Shown: positions 25,426 to 35,267 of the stretch, in pieces
Layout of the letters: every line of letters starts with the position of its first letter
How positions within the stretch are numbered: the first letter of the stretch is position 1
DNA from: B1 sp964355075
GTDB taxonomy: Bacteria > Bacteroidota > Bacteroidia > UKL13-3
Reading direction: 5' to 3'
DNA length: 64,000 bases
Assembly (NCBI GenBank): GCA_964355075.1
Contig: CAYHCF010000001.1
Span: forward strand, 62,001-126,000
Notes under the pieces: model-generated
The model's database searches: none
What the model saw: the letters and a program-made list of their open reading frames with translations, nothing else
Told to the model about the DNA's origin: nothing
Made by a program: the position numbers and the translations under genes

Positions 25426-27672
25426 TTAACTTAATTGTTTCTCTAAGGAGGTTTCGTAGCTTGTTTTATAAGCACTTATTGAACCAAAATCGGTATTGTT
25501 TATATTTATAGGATCCAGGGTAACGGCTCCCAATTTTTTATACTTTACAGTTGTTGCGTTCAGCATAGATTCAAAATCACGGCATTTTTCGACCTGAATC
25601 GAAACTATGATTCTGCCCTGTGCTTCGCCAAATAAAAACGCATCTAAACGGGTATTGCTGGCAGGCATAGTTTCCACCCTAAATCCAAAATTCCGTACCA
25701 TGGCACTTTCCATTAAGGTTACCAATAATCCTCCCTCACTTACATCATGTGCACTTTGAATCAAATCATGATGAATCAGGTTTAAAACCGCTTTGTGTAA
25801 TTGATGCTCTTCTTCCAGGTTAAAACTGGGAGCCGGAGATTGAGCCACTTTTATATAATGTGCCAGATAGTGCGAACATCCAATGTCATTTTTTGATTCA
25901 CCCAACAAATAAATTAGGTCACCTTCCTTTTTAAAATCCAGTGTCATGTGTTTTTTTCCGCCGCCAATTAAGCCCACCATACCAATAGTTGGGGTTGGAA
26001 ACACCGCATTGTCATCACTGCTTTGATTATAAAAACTAACATTACCACCGGTAACCGGAGTGCCAAACTTTTTGCAGGCTTCGCCTAATCCTTTAATGGC
26101 ATGCACAAACTGGTAATAAACCTCCGGATTATAAGGGTTTCCAAAATTCAGACAATTGGTGATTGCTGCCGGTTCTGCACCCGAGCAAACTAGGTTTCGG
26201 GCTGCCTCAGCAACAGCAATCTGGCCACCTACAAACGGATTTGCATACACATAACGGCTATTACAATCAACCGTCATGGCTATTGATTTATCTGTACCTT
26301 TCACCTTTACTACCGCAGCATCACTGGGTGCATTGGTAGTTTGGTTAATGGTTCCTACCATGCTGTCATATTGGTTATACACCCAACGCCGACTGCAAAT
26401 ATTAGCATGAGCCAACAAATATTTTATAATGGTTTTTGCTTCCTCCATCGTACAATCTACAACCTGATTGACATTGAATTTTTCTATTTCTTTAAAATAT
26501 TTGGGTTCCACATATTCCCGGTGGTAAACCGGAGCACCGCCGCCTAATACGAGGCTTTCGCCGGGTATATCGGCACGAAGCTCGCTATTCATATAATATT
26601 GAACCCTTTCGGTGTCGGTTACTTCTCCAATAATGGCATAGGTCAAATCCCATTTTTCAAAAATCTTTTCCACTTCGGCCTCGTGGCCTTTCTTCACAAT
26701 GACCAGCATACGTTCCTGACTTTCAGAAAGCAGAATTTCCCAGTCTTTCATTCCGGTTTGGCGCATCGGAACTTTATCGAGCCACACCTTCATTCCGGTT
26801 TTACTTTTGGCACTCATTTCGCTGGTTGAGCAGGTAATTCCGGCAGCACCCATATCCTGCATTCCCACAACGGCATCTGTAGTTTCAAGCAATTCCATAC
26901 TTGCTTCCAGAATCAATTTTTCCCAGAAAGGATCGCCCACCTGAACGGAAGGCAAATCTTTGGCAGAATCTTCAGTTATATCTTTAGAAGCAAAGGCGGC
27001 ACCGTGAATTCCATCTTTTCCGGTGGCTGAACCAAATATATAAACCGGATTTCCCAGTCCTTCCGAAATGGCTGAAACTGTTTTTCCAACCTTTGCGATG
27101 CCAACACTCATGGCATTTACGAGGGGATTTATCTGGTAACAATCATCAAAATATACTTCGCCACCAACGGTTGGGATTCCAAAGGCATTTCCATAATTGC
27201 CGATTCCTTTTACTACACCACGAACCAACCATTTGGTTCGTTCATTTTCAATATTTCCAAATCGAAGCGAGTTTAACTGAGCAATTGGGCGGGCGCCCAT
27301 ACTGAATATATCGCGGTTAATTCCGCCCACCCCGGTGGCAGCGCCCTGATACGGTTCAATGGCACTCGGGTGGTTATGACTTTCAATTTTAAAACAGCAG
27401 GCCAAACCATCACCAATATCAATAAGTCCGGCATTTTCTTCGCCGGCCTTGGCCAGCATTTTAGGGCCTTCTTTGGGAAGCGTTTTGAGCCAGACTATGG
27501 AGTTTTTATAGGAACAATGCTCGCTCCACATCACACTGTAAATACTTAGTTCTGTGAAGTTTGGTGTTCGACCTAAAATTTCTTTTATTTTTTCGAACTC
27601 TTCCTCTCTTAGTCCGAGTTGTTTGGCTTGATCAAGAGTGGCTAAAATGCCTATGGGTTGTGTTTGACTCAT
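25426..27672 (-). CDS. purL: Phosphoribosylformylglycinamidine synthase, subunit PurL
   Basis: The fourth step of de novo purine synthesis, FGAR to FGAM. 748 residues is the small PurL type that needs separate PurS and PurQ, which are not here. The N-terminal MWSEHCSYKNSIVWLKTLP, CFKIESHNHPSAIEPYQGAATGVGG and the ATP-grasp-like GGGAP and later TGGNVSFYNQ motifs are all in place. A CAAATTTG box just upstream on the minus strand could be the -7 element. Confidence 0.96.
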   Translation of the reverse strand: MSQTQPIGILATLDQAKQLGLREEEFEKIKEILGRTPNFTELSIYSVMWSEHCSYKNSIVWLKTLPKEGPKMLAKAGEENAGLIDIGDGLACCFKIESHNHPSAIEPYQGAATGVGGINRDIFSMGARPIAQLNSLRFGNIENERTKWLVRGVVKGIGNYGNAFGIPTVGGEVYFDDCYQINPLVNAMSVGIAKVGKTVSAISEGLGNPVYIFGSATGKDGIHGAAFASKDITEDSAKDLPSVQVGDPFWEKLILEASMELLETTDAVVGMQDMGAAGITCSTSEMSAKSKTGMKVWLDKVPMRQTGMKDWEILLSESQERMLVIVKKGHEAEVEKIFEKWDLTYAIIGEVTDTERVQYYMNSELRADIPGESLVLGGGAPVYHREYVEPKYFKEIEKFNVNQVVDCTMEEAKTIIKYLLAHANICSRRWVYNQYDSMVGTINQTTNAPSDAAVVKVKGTDKSIAMTVDCNSRYVYANPFVGGQIAVAEAARNLVCSGAEPAAITNCLNFGNPYNPEVYYQFVHAIKGLGEACKKFGTPVTGGNVSFYNQSSDDNAVFPTPTIGMVGLIGGGKKHMTLDFKKEGDLIYLLGESKNDIGCSHYLAHYIKVAQSPAPSFNLEEEHQLHKAVLNLIHHDLIQSAHDVSEGGLLVTLMESAMVRNFGFRVETMPASNTRLDAFLFGEAQGRIIVSIQVEKCRDFESMLNATTVKYKKLGAVTLDPININNTDFGSISAYKTSYETSLEKQLS

Positions 27673-27741
27673 TATTTTTTCCGAAAACGCAAATTTGCGG
27701 ATATTTCAGCCCAAAGCCAAACAATGTGGAAGTTTTATTTG

Positions 27742-28317
27742 TTAGAATACCCGAACGGCACGCATGTTAATTTTATCGTACTTGCCATTGAAGCTCTGAT
27801 AGCCATTATAGAAGTGCTGGCTCCATGCGTTAACGTTATTACTTTCGGTGGAGCTCCAATAGTAATTAGTGCAAAAGCCACCTATTAAGGCTCGGTTTAT
27901 ATAAAGTTTATTTAACTCATCTTTACTCGGTAAATACCAATCACTATAAGCCCCTAAAACCAAATCAGCGGCGGCTCTTGCTGCTGTTCCCAATTCGCCA
28001 CAACCTGCAATAATATCGTTGGTATTTTTATTCCCGGTACCCAGAGCGGTTCCGTCGGCTCCATTAATCAGCTTGTTATTACAGCCCCATTCAATGGTAA
28101 CATTATCATTTGGAGCAGCTATTAATCCATGCACTTGCCCTTCAACAAAACCAGGATCACTGGATTGAAAAATATAAGCAATTTTACCGCCCTGATAACT
28201 AACACCAACAGCCAAAGTTGTTGGATTTGGCTGTATTTCGGTTTTATCTTTATTACAAGAATTGAGAAAAACGGAAACAATCACTATTAAAATGAGATTA
28301 ACTTTAAAACGATACAT
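27742..28317 (-). CDS. Lipoprotein with DUF1566 (Lcl C-terminal-like) domain
   Basis: 191 residues from ATG 28315-28317. The signal peptide ends in FLNSC, with the lipidated Cys at residue 21. The C-terminal ~100 residues fit the DUF1566/Lcl domain: AARAAADLVLGAYSDWYLPS, then KDELNKLYIN, YYWSSTESNNVNAWSQ and MRAVRVF. The domain is common in exported proteins of Bacteroidota and Fibrobacterota, sometimes in many copies, with no agreed function. A longer frame from 28371 would add 18 unlikely residues. No operon partner. Confidence 0.85.
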   Translation of the reverse strand: MYRFKVNLILIVIVSVFLNSCNKDKTEIQPNPTTLAVGVSYQGGKIAYIFQSSDPGFVEGQVHGLIAAPNDNVTIEWGCNNKLINGADGTALGTGNKNTNDIIAGCGELGTAARAAADLVLGAYSDWYLPSKDELNKLYINRALIGGFCTNYYWSSTESNNVNAWSQHFYNGYQSFNGKYDKINMRAVRVF

Positions 28318-28542
28318 ATGTAGATGATAATTTGAAATTTTGCGCAAAGAAATAATTATTAATTCAAACAATAAAGCTTTTGTTTTTAATAGGGTTGGTG
28401 AAAATGCCTATTAATTTATACAAACTCAAGCCAAGCTTATGGTATAGAATCATTTATTATAAAACTATGCACCTTTACGGTTCAAATAATTCTGTGACAA
28501 ATAAAAAAATTATGAAAATTTTAATAATATGGATCCATAATT

Positions 28543-30591
28543 CTAGTAATTTAACAGTTCCTGCAATTTAGCCATGACCTTATTCGTGCTGGGTAATATC
28601 TCGGCTTCCAATCCAATATTTAATGGGATAGCAGGAACATTTTTGGCACCCAGGGTTGCTACAGGACCATCTAAACTAGAAAAACATTGCTGCATAATAC
28701 GTGCTGCCAGACTTTCGGCAAAGGAATTCAGAATAGGTTCTTCGGTCAAAACTAAACACTTACCATGTTTTCTGGCAGCAGCCATAATATATTCTTCATC
28801 TAAAGGTTGTAAACTTCTTAGATCCACTATTTCTATTCTTCCCTTAAAATTCTTTGCCGCACCTAAAGCCCAATGCACGCCCATTCCGTATGTAATAATT
28901 ACGCAGGTTTCCCCTTTTTCAATTGATTCTTCATCAGCATATAAAACAGTATTGGCTTTGCCAAATGGCAATATATAATCTTCATCGGGTTCAACACATC
29001 TTGCTGATTCAGTACCCGGGTTTTTGCCCCAATACAGGCCTTTGTGTTCAAGCATGATACATGGATTGCCGTCGTAATAGGCAGCTTTCATCAATCCCTT
29101 CATATCGGCAGCATTGCTTGGGTAGGCAACTTTTATTCCTTTTAATGTTAACAAAGTGGATTCGATACTACCTGAATGATAAGGACCGCCACCACCATAC
29201 GCACCTACTGGTATTCTGATTACTGTGCTTACCGGATATTTACCCATAGACAGGTAACACGATTTGGTAATTTCACAAACCAATTGGTTTATACCTGTCC
29301 AAACATAATCTGCAAACTGGATTTCAACTATCGGTTTTACGCCCACTGCACACATTCCTACCGTTGAACCCACAATATATGCCTCCTCGATGGGCGTGTT
29401 AAAAACCCTTTTTTCACCGTATTTTTCGGCTAATGTTGCAGCTTCACGAAATACTCCTCCTAAGCGGCCACCTACATCCTGCCCATAAAAAATACACTCA
29501 GGATGCTTTCGCAATAACTCATCCACTGCATGGAGGGCAGCATCAACCATTACCACTTGCTCATTTCCTTCAGGCCTGCGAACTCCTACCTCCTCTGCGG
29601 CTCCACTGGGTGCAAAGATGTGATCCATTGCCGATTCAGGAGTAGGATCGGGTGCGGCCATCGCCTGCTTAAATTGTTGCGTTACTTTATCAATTTCAAT
29701 TTCATCAATTTCTTTTAATTCTGATTCATTCACTCCGGCAAGAATGAGATACTGAAATAATTTTGGAATAGGATCATTCTTCAAATGCCTGATCATGTCT
29801 TCTTCGCTTCTATACCATTCTTTTCTAACTCCCGAAGTATGATGACCCAACAATGGAACTTTTGCATGTAATAAAATCGGAGCCCGTTGCTCTCTCACAT
29901 AAGTAATGCATTGTAAAACAGCTGTCCACGATTTCAGGAAGTCACTTCCATCTACGCGCATTCTTTGCAAGCCCTTAAAACCGGCGGCATAATCAAATGA
30001 ATCCATTGCATGCATTTCACTTCCACTGGCGCTGATTCCCCAGTCGTTGTCCTGAACCAAATAAAAGATAGGTAATTTTTTTAAAACTGCCATCTGAAAA
30101 GCTTCAGAAATCTCTCCTTCCGTAATTGAGCCATCCCCAAAACTACAAAGTACAATGGGATTTTCTTCATATTTCAATAAACCCTGATCTTCCAGGTAAG
30201 AAATGCCGTGAGCCATTCCGGTAGCGGGTATTGCCTGCATTCCGGTAGCACTGCTTTGATGGGGCATTTTGCAAAAGCCTTCCCTTTTCAAATTCGGATG
30301 TGAGTAATAAGATCTTCCACCCGAAAATGGATCATCTGCTTTTGCGAGTAACTGTAACATTAATTCGTACGGACTCATACCCATTGCCAAAAGCATACTA
30401 TCGTCGCGGTAATAAGGCGATGCATAATCATTACCGGTTAATTGCATTCCAACCGCTAACTGAATAGCCTCATGGCCCCGGCTGGTTGAGTGAACATATC
30501 TGGTAACAGGTCGGTTTGCCTCATAAATATTAGCCATCGCACGTGCTGTACACATGTGAGAATAGGCCTCAAGTAGAATTTCTTTGTCCAT
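28543..30591 (-). CDS. 2-oxoacid dehydrogenase E1, alpha and beta subunits fused
   Basis: 682 residues. Residues ~1-330 are an E1-alpha: HSTSRGHEAIQLAVG, and the TPP motif GDGSITEG followed about 27 residues later by QDNDWG. Residues ~345-682 are an E1-beta: VDAALHAVDELLRKHPE, EAYIVGSTVGMCAVG and EIQFADYVW. This fused form in Bacteroidota is usually annotated as branched-chain (2-oxoisovalerate) dehydrogenase E1. It decarboxylates 2-oxo acids with TPP and hands the acyl group to the lipoyl-E2, which is not in the window. The acyl specificity is inferred, not shown. Confidence 0.92.
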   Translation of the reverse strand: MDKEILLEAYSHMCTARAMANIYEANRPVTRYVHSTSRGHEAIQLAVGMQLTGNDYASPYYRDDSMLLAMGMSPYELMLQLLAKADDPFSGGRSYYSHPNLKREGFCKMPHQSSATGMQAIPATGMAHGISYLEDQGLLKYEENPIVLCSFGDGSITEGEISEAFQMAVLKKLPIFYLVQDNDWGISASGSEMHAMDSFDYAAGFKGLQRMRVDGSDFLKSWTAVLQCITYVREQRAPILLHAKVPLLGHHTSGVRKEWYRSEEDMIRHLKNDPIPKLFQYLILAGVNESELKEIDEIEIDKVTQQFKQAMAAPDPTPESAMDHIFAPSGAAEEVGVRRPEGNEQVVMVDAALHAVDELLRKHPECIFYGQDVGGRLGGVFREAATLAEKYGEKRVFNTPIEEAYIVGSTVGMCAVGVKPIVEIQFADYVWTGINQLVCEITKSCYLSMGKYPVSTVIRIPVGAYGGGGPYHSGSIESTLLTLKGIKVAYPSNAADMKGLMKAAYYDGNPCIMLEHKGLYWGKNPGTESARCVEPDEDYILPFGKANTVLYADEESIEKGETCVIITYGMGVHWALGAAKNFKGRIEIVDLRSLQPLDEEYIMAAARKHGKCLVLTEEPILNSFAESLAARIMQQCFSSLDGPVATLGAKNVPAIPLNIGLEAEILPSTNKVMAKLQELLNY

Positions 30592-30769
30592 ATTAACGCC
30601 TGCAAGTTTAGGAAAATAATTGGAAATGAAACTTGAGATTTATCCATAATAATATAAAATGGAGGAATTATGAACTTTTAAAAAAAATCTAAAAAGATAA
30701 AATCAAATTATTATTTAAAATTATATGCGTATAAAAGCTTCAGCGAATAATTTTCTTTATCATTGCACG

Positions 30770-31642
30770 ATGAAAAGTGAAGCCGTAATATTTGAAAGAA
30801 TTGCAATTGCAGTGGCCTTTTCTCCGCGATGTGAGGCTATTTTAGCGGAAGCCCGTTTTTTGCAACAAACTTTTAAATCCAGGATGTTCTTTGTGCATGT
30901 GGGCCAACAAAGCCTTCAGCAGGAACAATATCTTTTACACCTACTACATAGGTTTGAACTTGATAAGCCGCAAAACAAAGTAATCTGGAAACATGGCGAT
31001 CCGGTTGAAACTATTTTAGGAGTTTGTAAGGAGGAAAAAATAAATTTATTAGTCGCAGGAGCGCTCGAAAAGGAAAGCCTGCTTAAGTATTTTTTGGGTG
31101 GTATTTCCAGGCAACTGAGCCGGAAGGTAAAATGCAGTATGTTAATGCTTACCGAACCCGATATCCATCCGGGTGGTTTCAAGCATATTGTTGTAGAGGG
31201 AACCGATCACCCCAAAACGAAAAAAACGATTGCTATGGCTGTGGAAATTGCAAAAATCTATCACGCAAAAAAAGTTGATATTATTCAGGAAAGCGATCCC
31301 GGCAAATTGGCCTTAATAAGAAGCGACGAGCTAAAAGAAAATGAAGCCGACCAGAGAAAAGAACAACTTATAAAAGAAGAAGATGAAAAACTGGAAGAAA
31401 TTTTACGTTCTACCGATTGTGAAGGAGTTCAAATTTATACTGAGAGAATTGAAGGGAAACCGGGTTATGTTATCAGCAAATTTGCACGGGAATGTGAGGC
31501 CGACTTATTGGTAATAAGCTCACCAGACAAACCTATGAATTTGCTTGACAGGGTTTTTCCTCATGATATTGAATATGCATTATCTGATTTGCCATGTAAT
31601 TTACTAATAGTTCATACTAAAATAAAGGATAATTTTTCTTGA
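30770..31642 (+). CDS. Universal stress protein family, tandem USP domains
   Basis: About 290 residues from ATG 30770. Two USP-like halves are visible. The first has FERIAIAVAFSPRCEAIL and ILGVCKEEKINLLVAGA. The second has FKHIVVEGTDHPKTKKTIAM and the C-terminal VISKFARECEADLLVISS, ending LLIVH. The glycine-rich ATP loop G-x2-G-x9-G-S is not clear in either half. Its stop overlaps the start of a cation/proton antiporter (TTGA), so it probably serves as a regulatory partner of that transporter, as USP domains do when fused to antiporters. Confidence 0.8.
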   Translation: MKSEAVIFERIAIAVAFSPRCEAILAEARFLQQTFKSRMFFVHVGQQSLQQEQYLLHLLHRFELDKPQNKVIWKHGDPVETILGVCKEEKINLLVAGALEKESLLKYFLGGISRQLSRKVKCSMLMLTEPDIHPGGFKHIVVEGTDHPKTKKTIAMAVEIAKIYHAKKVDIIQESDPGKLALIRSDELKENEADQRKEQLIKEEDEKLEEILRSTDCEGVQIYTERIEGKPGYVISKFARECEADLLVISSPDKPMNLLDRVFPHDIEYALSDLPCNLLIVHTKIKDNFS

Positions 31643-32892
31643 AAATTCTTAGCCATAACGAAAACTTAAGTTTGATAATAAGCATGGGCTTAATGCTTAT
31701 CGTTGCTCGTATTTTTGGGGAATTTTTCAGAAAATTAAAAATGCCTTTGGTGGTTGGTGAGCTGATTGCCGGAGTGGTATTGGGACCCTCTCTATTGGGT
31801 TATTTTTATCCTGAATTCAGTGAACTCATTTTTACTCAGAATAAAAACGCTTCACTGGCATTAAATGGAATCATTAATATTTCTGTAATTATGTTGCTCT
31901 TTGTAGCAGGTATGGAACTTGATTTGTCGCTTATCAGGCAGCAGAGCAAAGCAGCGTTTTCTACCAGTACCTTAGGTTTGTTGATTCCGCTTGGAATCGG
32001 ATATTGTTCAGCATATTATTATGCCGACTTATTTGGTAAAAACAGTTCTGACCTGATAGCGTTTTCTTTGTTTATGGGTACTTCCATGGCAATTTCAGCT
32101 TTGCCGGTTATTGCCAGAACCTTAATGGATTTAGGCCTCTTCAGGACAAGAGTGGGTTCTGTTATTATTGCATCTGCCATGTTTAACGATTTAATAGGTT
32201 GGATTTTATTCTCAATGACAGTAGGTATGCTGAAAGGAAGTGCCAACCATAACATTGTTTTAACGCTATTCTTTACCCTTTCTTATGCCGTGTTAATGCT
32301 TACTATTGTCAGAATAATAATAAATAAATCATTGCCTTGGGCTGCAAAAAACTTTAGCTGGCCGGGTGGGTTTTTAAGCCTCTCTTTTGGCTTTGCTTTT
32401 TTAGGTGCTGCCTTAACGGAGTTTATTGGCTTGCATGCTATTTTCGGAGCATTTATTGTTGGTATTACATTTGGCGATTCGGTACACGTTACTGAAAAAA
32501 CTAAAGACATCGTTAATCAATTTGTAACAAATATTTTTGCCCCTTTGTTTTTTGTTTCTATTGGATTTAAGGTAAATTTCATGGAAAATTTTAATCTGGG
32601 CATCGTGCTATTGGTATTGGTAATAGCCATTATTGGAAAAGTTTTTGGTTCAAGCTTAGGTGCAAGAATTGGAGGCCTTAACCTTAAAGAAAGTTTAGCC
32701 GTTGGTTTTGGAATGAATGCAAGAGGTGCTATGGAAATTATTCTGGCCTTACTCGCTTTACAGGTAAATTTAATTGGAGAGGAACTGTTTGTGGCTATCA
32801 TAATTATGGCTGTTGTTACCAGTATAATTGCAGGTCCTATGCTTCAATTGCTTTTAAAAGGTAAAGTAATCACTGAACCCGAAAAACAATAA
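31639..32892 (+). CDS. Cation:proton antiporter (CPA2 family)
   Basis: A 417-residue integral membrane protein with about 12 hydrophobic spans, starting with MPLVVGELIAGVVLGPSLLGY after the first helix. The double-strand region SALPVIARTLMDLGLF and the FNDLIGWILF aspartate are typical for CPA2 exchangers, as is GMNARGAMEIILALLAL. It has no RCK/TrkA domain at its C-terminus. The start is a TTG overlapping the USP stop; the nearest ATG (MGLMLIV) is 15 codons downstream. The ion is not predictable (Na+ or K+). Confidence 0.9.
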   Translation: MKILSHNENLSLIISMGLMLIVARIFGEFFRKLKMPLVVGELIAGVVLGPSLLGYFYPEFSELIFTQNKNASLALNGIINISVIMLLFVAGMELDLSLIRQQSKAAFSTSTLGLLIPLGIGYCSAYYYADLFGKNSSDLIAFSLFMGTSMAISALPVIARTLMDLGLFRTRVGSVIIASAMFNDLIGWILFSMTVGMLKGSANHNIVLTLFFTLSYAVLMLTIVRIIINKSLPWAAKNFSWPGGFLSLSFGFAFLGAALTEFIGLHAIFGAFIVGITFGDSVHVTEKTKDIVNQFVTNIFAPLFFVSIGFKVNFMENFNLGIVLLVLVIAIIGKVFGSSLGARIGGLNLKESLAVGFGMNARGAMEIILALLALQVNLIGEELFVAIIIMAVVTSIIAGPMLQLLLKGKVITEPEKQ

Positions 32893-32945
32893 TTTTTTTC
32901 ATTCGGATTTATTTATTTGAAAACAGGGTATGACTTTAACACTTT

Positions 32946-33623
32946 ATGCCAAAAGATAAATTAAGAAGGTTTGCCGAATTCCACACCTTTGAAAATTGTT
33001 TTGATTTTCCTTATCATTTAAAAGGAAATTGGAGAACCGATTATTTCAAAAATAATAATCCGATCGTACTTGAATTAGGTTGTGGAAAAGGGGAATATAC
33101 CCTCTCGCTTTCAGAGGCTTTTCCTGACAAAAACTTTATCGGCATTGACCTTAAATCAAACAGAATGTGGGTAGGAGCCAAAATTGCTCTGGAACAAAAA
33201 CGCGCAAATCTTGCCTTTGTTAGAATGATTATTGAGAAACTTAATCTTCATTTCGAACCGGGAGAAGTTGATGAAATCTGGATTACTTTTCCAGATCCTT
33301 ATCCTAAAGAGAAAAGAGAAAACCATCGCCTGACACATACCCGGTTTCTGAAAATATATAAAGATGTAATTAAACCCAATGGCATCATTCATTTTAAAAC
33401 GGATGATGACGGTTTATTTAACTATACCTGTGAACTATTAAAAAATCTTGGGGTAAATCCAATCCAGGTAATTAACAATGTGCATGAATCCGATGAAGTT
33501 GATCCCTTAGTGAAAAATATCACAACGCATTATGAAAATCTTTTCAAAGCCAGAGGCCGAACGATTAAATTTATGAAATTTACTTTACCGGATCATTTAT
33601 TTGTCGGTAACAGTTCATTATAA
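32946..33623 (+). CDS. trmB: tRNA (guanine-N7)-methyltransferase
   Basis: Methylates G46 of tRNAs with SAM. It has 225 residues. The SAM site is VLELGCGKGEYTLSLSE and the acidic end of strand 2 is FIGIDLK. The diagnostic TrmB motif FPDPYPKEKRENHRL and the late FKTDDDGLF are present. Its last 31 bp overlap the convergent S41 peptidase gene. Confidence 0.95.
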   Translation: MPKDKLRRFAEFHTFENCFDFPYHLKGNWRTDYFKNNNPIVLELGCGKGEYTLSLSEAFPDKNFIGIDLKSNRMWVGAKIALEQKRANLAFVRMIIEKLNLHFEPGEVDEIWITFPDPYPKEKRENHRLTHTRFLKIYKDVIKPNGIIHFKTDDDGLFNYTCELLKNLGVNPIQVINNVHESDEVDPLVKNITTHYENLFKARGRTIKFMKFTLPDHLFVGNSSL

Positions 33624-35212
33624 ACCTCAAGGGCATGCATTGCCTGTTTGATTCCCTTATCATCCTTTAAAATGACTGTATAAAAACCTTGATCTCTCCA
33701 TATTTGACGGGCAATTAATGCTTTTATTTGTAGTTTAATAAATTGTTTGGAACGAAGACTTTCCATTTCGGATGGTACAGGAATTCCCTGACGAGTGGCA
33801 AACGAAATAAAATCAGCATAGGTTTGGTCACTTATCACATAAGCGTCGGCAAATATTTTTAAACTTGGAATGGCTGAAATTGCTTTTCTATTCCTATCTA
33901 AATAGTCATATGCAAATTTTCCAATTAATCCATTCGAAACAATATTTGTTAAAAATTTTGAACTGCTTAATGTGTCCAATGGAACAAATAAATCAGGATA
34001 AATACCTCCTCCTCCAAAAACTGTACGTCCTAATTGCTTGGTTAAATATGGCGTTGAATCAAAAATAACCCGTTTGGTCCCATCTTCCAACTCGCCATTT
34101 TCGTAACGGGTTAGCAAATCATGTTCGTAATTTTCTGCGTTCGAGTAATCCTTTTGGATGCATCTTCCACTTGGGGTATAATACCTTGAAACAGTGAGTC
34201 GTATTGCTGAACCATCACTGAGTTCATAAGGCTCCTGAACCAGGCCTTTGCCATAACTTCTCCTGCCCACAATAATTCCTCTGTCCCAATCCTGTATTGC
34301 GCCACTTAAAATTTCGCTTGCAGAGGCAGATCCTTCATCAATCAGGATTATCAAATTTCCTTTCTCAAAAACGCCGGTTTGCTCAGCTTCATATTGCGTA
34401 CGAGCCTTGGCTCTTCCCTTCGTGTATACAATTAGTTTTTTATCATCCAAAAATTCATCAGCCAATTGAATGGCTGTATTTAAATATCCACCTGAATTTC
34501 CTCTTAAATCGAGAACCAGGTTTTTTAATCCTTTCCGACTTAATTCTTCAAAAGCTTTCAAAAACTCCTCATTTGTATTCGCCGCAAATTCACTTATTTT
34601 TATGTATCCTGTTTCCTGATTCAACATCATCCAGGCCTGCACGCTATAAATCTGAACTTTATTTCTTGTTATTAAATAGGGTATCAGACGTTTTACACTT
34701 GGCCGGTAAATAGTAACTTCAACCTTTGTTCCACCTTTTCCTTTTAATAGCTTAAAAACCCTTTCGCTGGTAATTCCATTCCCGGCAACTACTATACTAT
34801 CTACCTTAACAATTCTATCGCCCGGCAGGATCCCAAGTTGATGAGCAGGCCCACCATCAAGAGCAACAGCCACCATAATGGTATCACTAATAATATTAAA
34901 TTCTATACCAATTCCCTCAAAATTTCCTTCTAAACGCTCATTCGCACCTTTCAATTCAGAGGCCGGAATATATATTGAATGCGGATCTAAATTAACCAAT
35001 AGGTCATCAATCGTTCTATGTTCCAGTTTTTCAATATCTACCGAATCAACATAGGATTGATCTATAATTGATATTAATTCTGAAAATTTATTTTTACCAG
35101 CAAAAAAATTATTATTGTTGATACCCGGTTTGATATATATTCCGAGAGCTAAGCCAAAAGAAATAAGGAGTGCATAGATAACCGGCTGCCCTTTTTTGAA
35201 ATTATTTGTCAT
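33593..35212 (-). CDS. S41 family C-terminal processing peptidase
   Basis: 539 residues from ATG 35210-35212 (MTNNFKKGQPVIYALLIS), beginning with a membrane anchor or signal. A PDZ domain spans roughly residues 75-150 (GIGIEFNII, GDRIVKVDSIVV), followed by the protease core. The catalytic Ser is in DEGSASASEI and the Lys in GRRSYGKGLVQ. A C-terminal domain of ~180 residues has no match I recognise. It acts in the periplasm on protein C-termini. The longer frame to 35296 would run into the divergent murQ. The 3' end overlaps trmB by 31 bp. Confidence 0.92.
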   Translation of the reverse strand: MTNNFKKGQPVIYALLISFGLALGIYIKPGINNNNFFAGKNKFSELISIIDQSYVDSVDIEKLEHRTIDDLLVNLDPHSIYIPASELKGANERLEGNFEGIGIEFNIISDTIMVAVALDGGPAHQLGILPGDRIVKVDSIVVAGNGITSERVFKLLKGKGGTKVEVTIYRPSVKRLIPYLITRNKVQIYSVQAWMMLNQETGYIKISEFAANTNEEFLKAFEELSRKGLKNLVLDLRGNSGGYLNTAIQLADEFLDDKKLIVYTKGRAKARTQYEAEQTGVFEKGNLIILIDEGSASASEILSGAIQDWDRGIIVGRRSYGKGLVQEPYELSDGSAIRLTVSRYYTPSGRCIQKDYSNAENYEHDLLTRYENGELEDGTKRVIFDSTPYLTKQLGRTVFGGGGIYPDLFVPLDTLSSSKFLTNIVSNGLIGKFAYDYLDRNRKAISAIPSLKIFADAYVISDQTYADFISFATRQGIPVPSEMESLRSKQFIKLQIKALIARQIWRDQGFYTVILKDDKGIKQAMHALEVYNELLPTNK

Positions 35213-35231
35213 ATTTTTGTTCTTGTGGCAA

Positions 35232-35265
35232 CAAATATAACTTTTAGCTTTCATCCAAAACCAAA
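35232..35265 (-). promoter_or_regulatory. Putative promoter of the S41 peptidase gene
   Basis: TATATTTG at 35232-35239 on the minus strand is an exact TAnnTTTG -7 box, 19 bp before the start codon. TTTTGG-TTTTGG at about 35252-35265 gives TTG elements 16 and 22 bp further upstream, around the normal -33 spacing. The region also holds the first bases of the divergent murQ gene. Confidence 0.55.
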
Positions 35266-35267
35266 AC

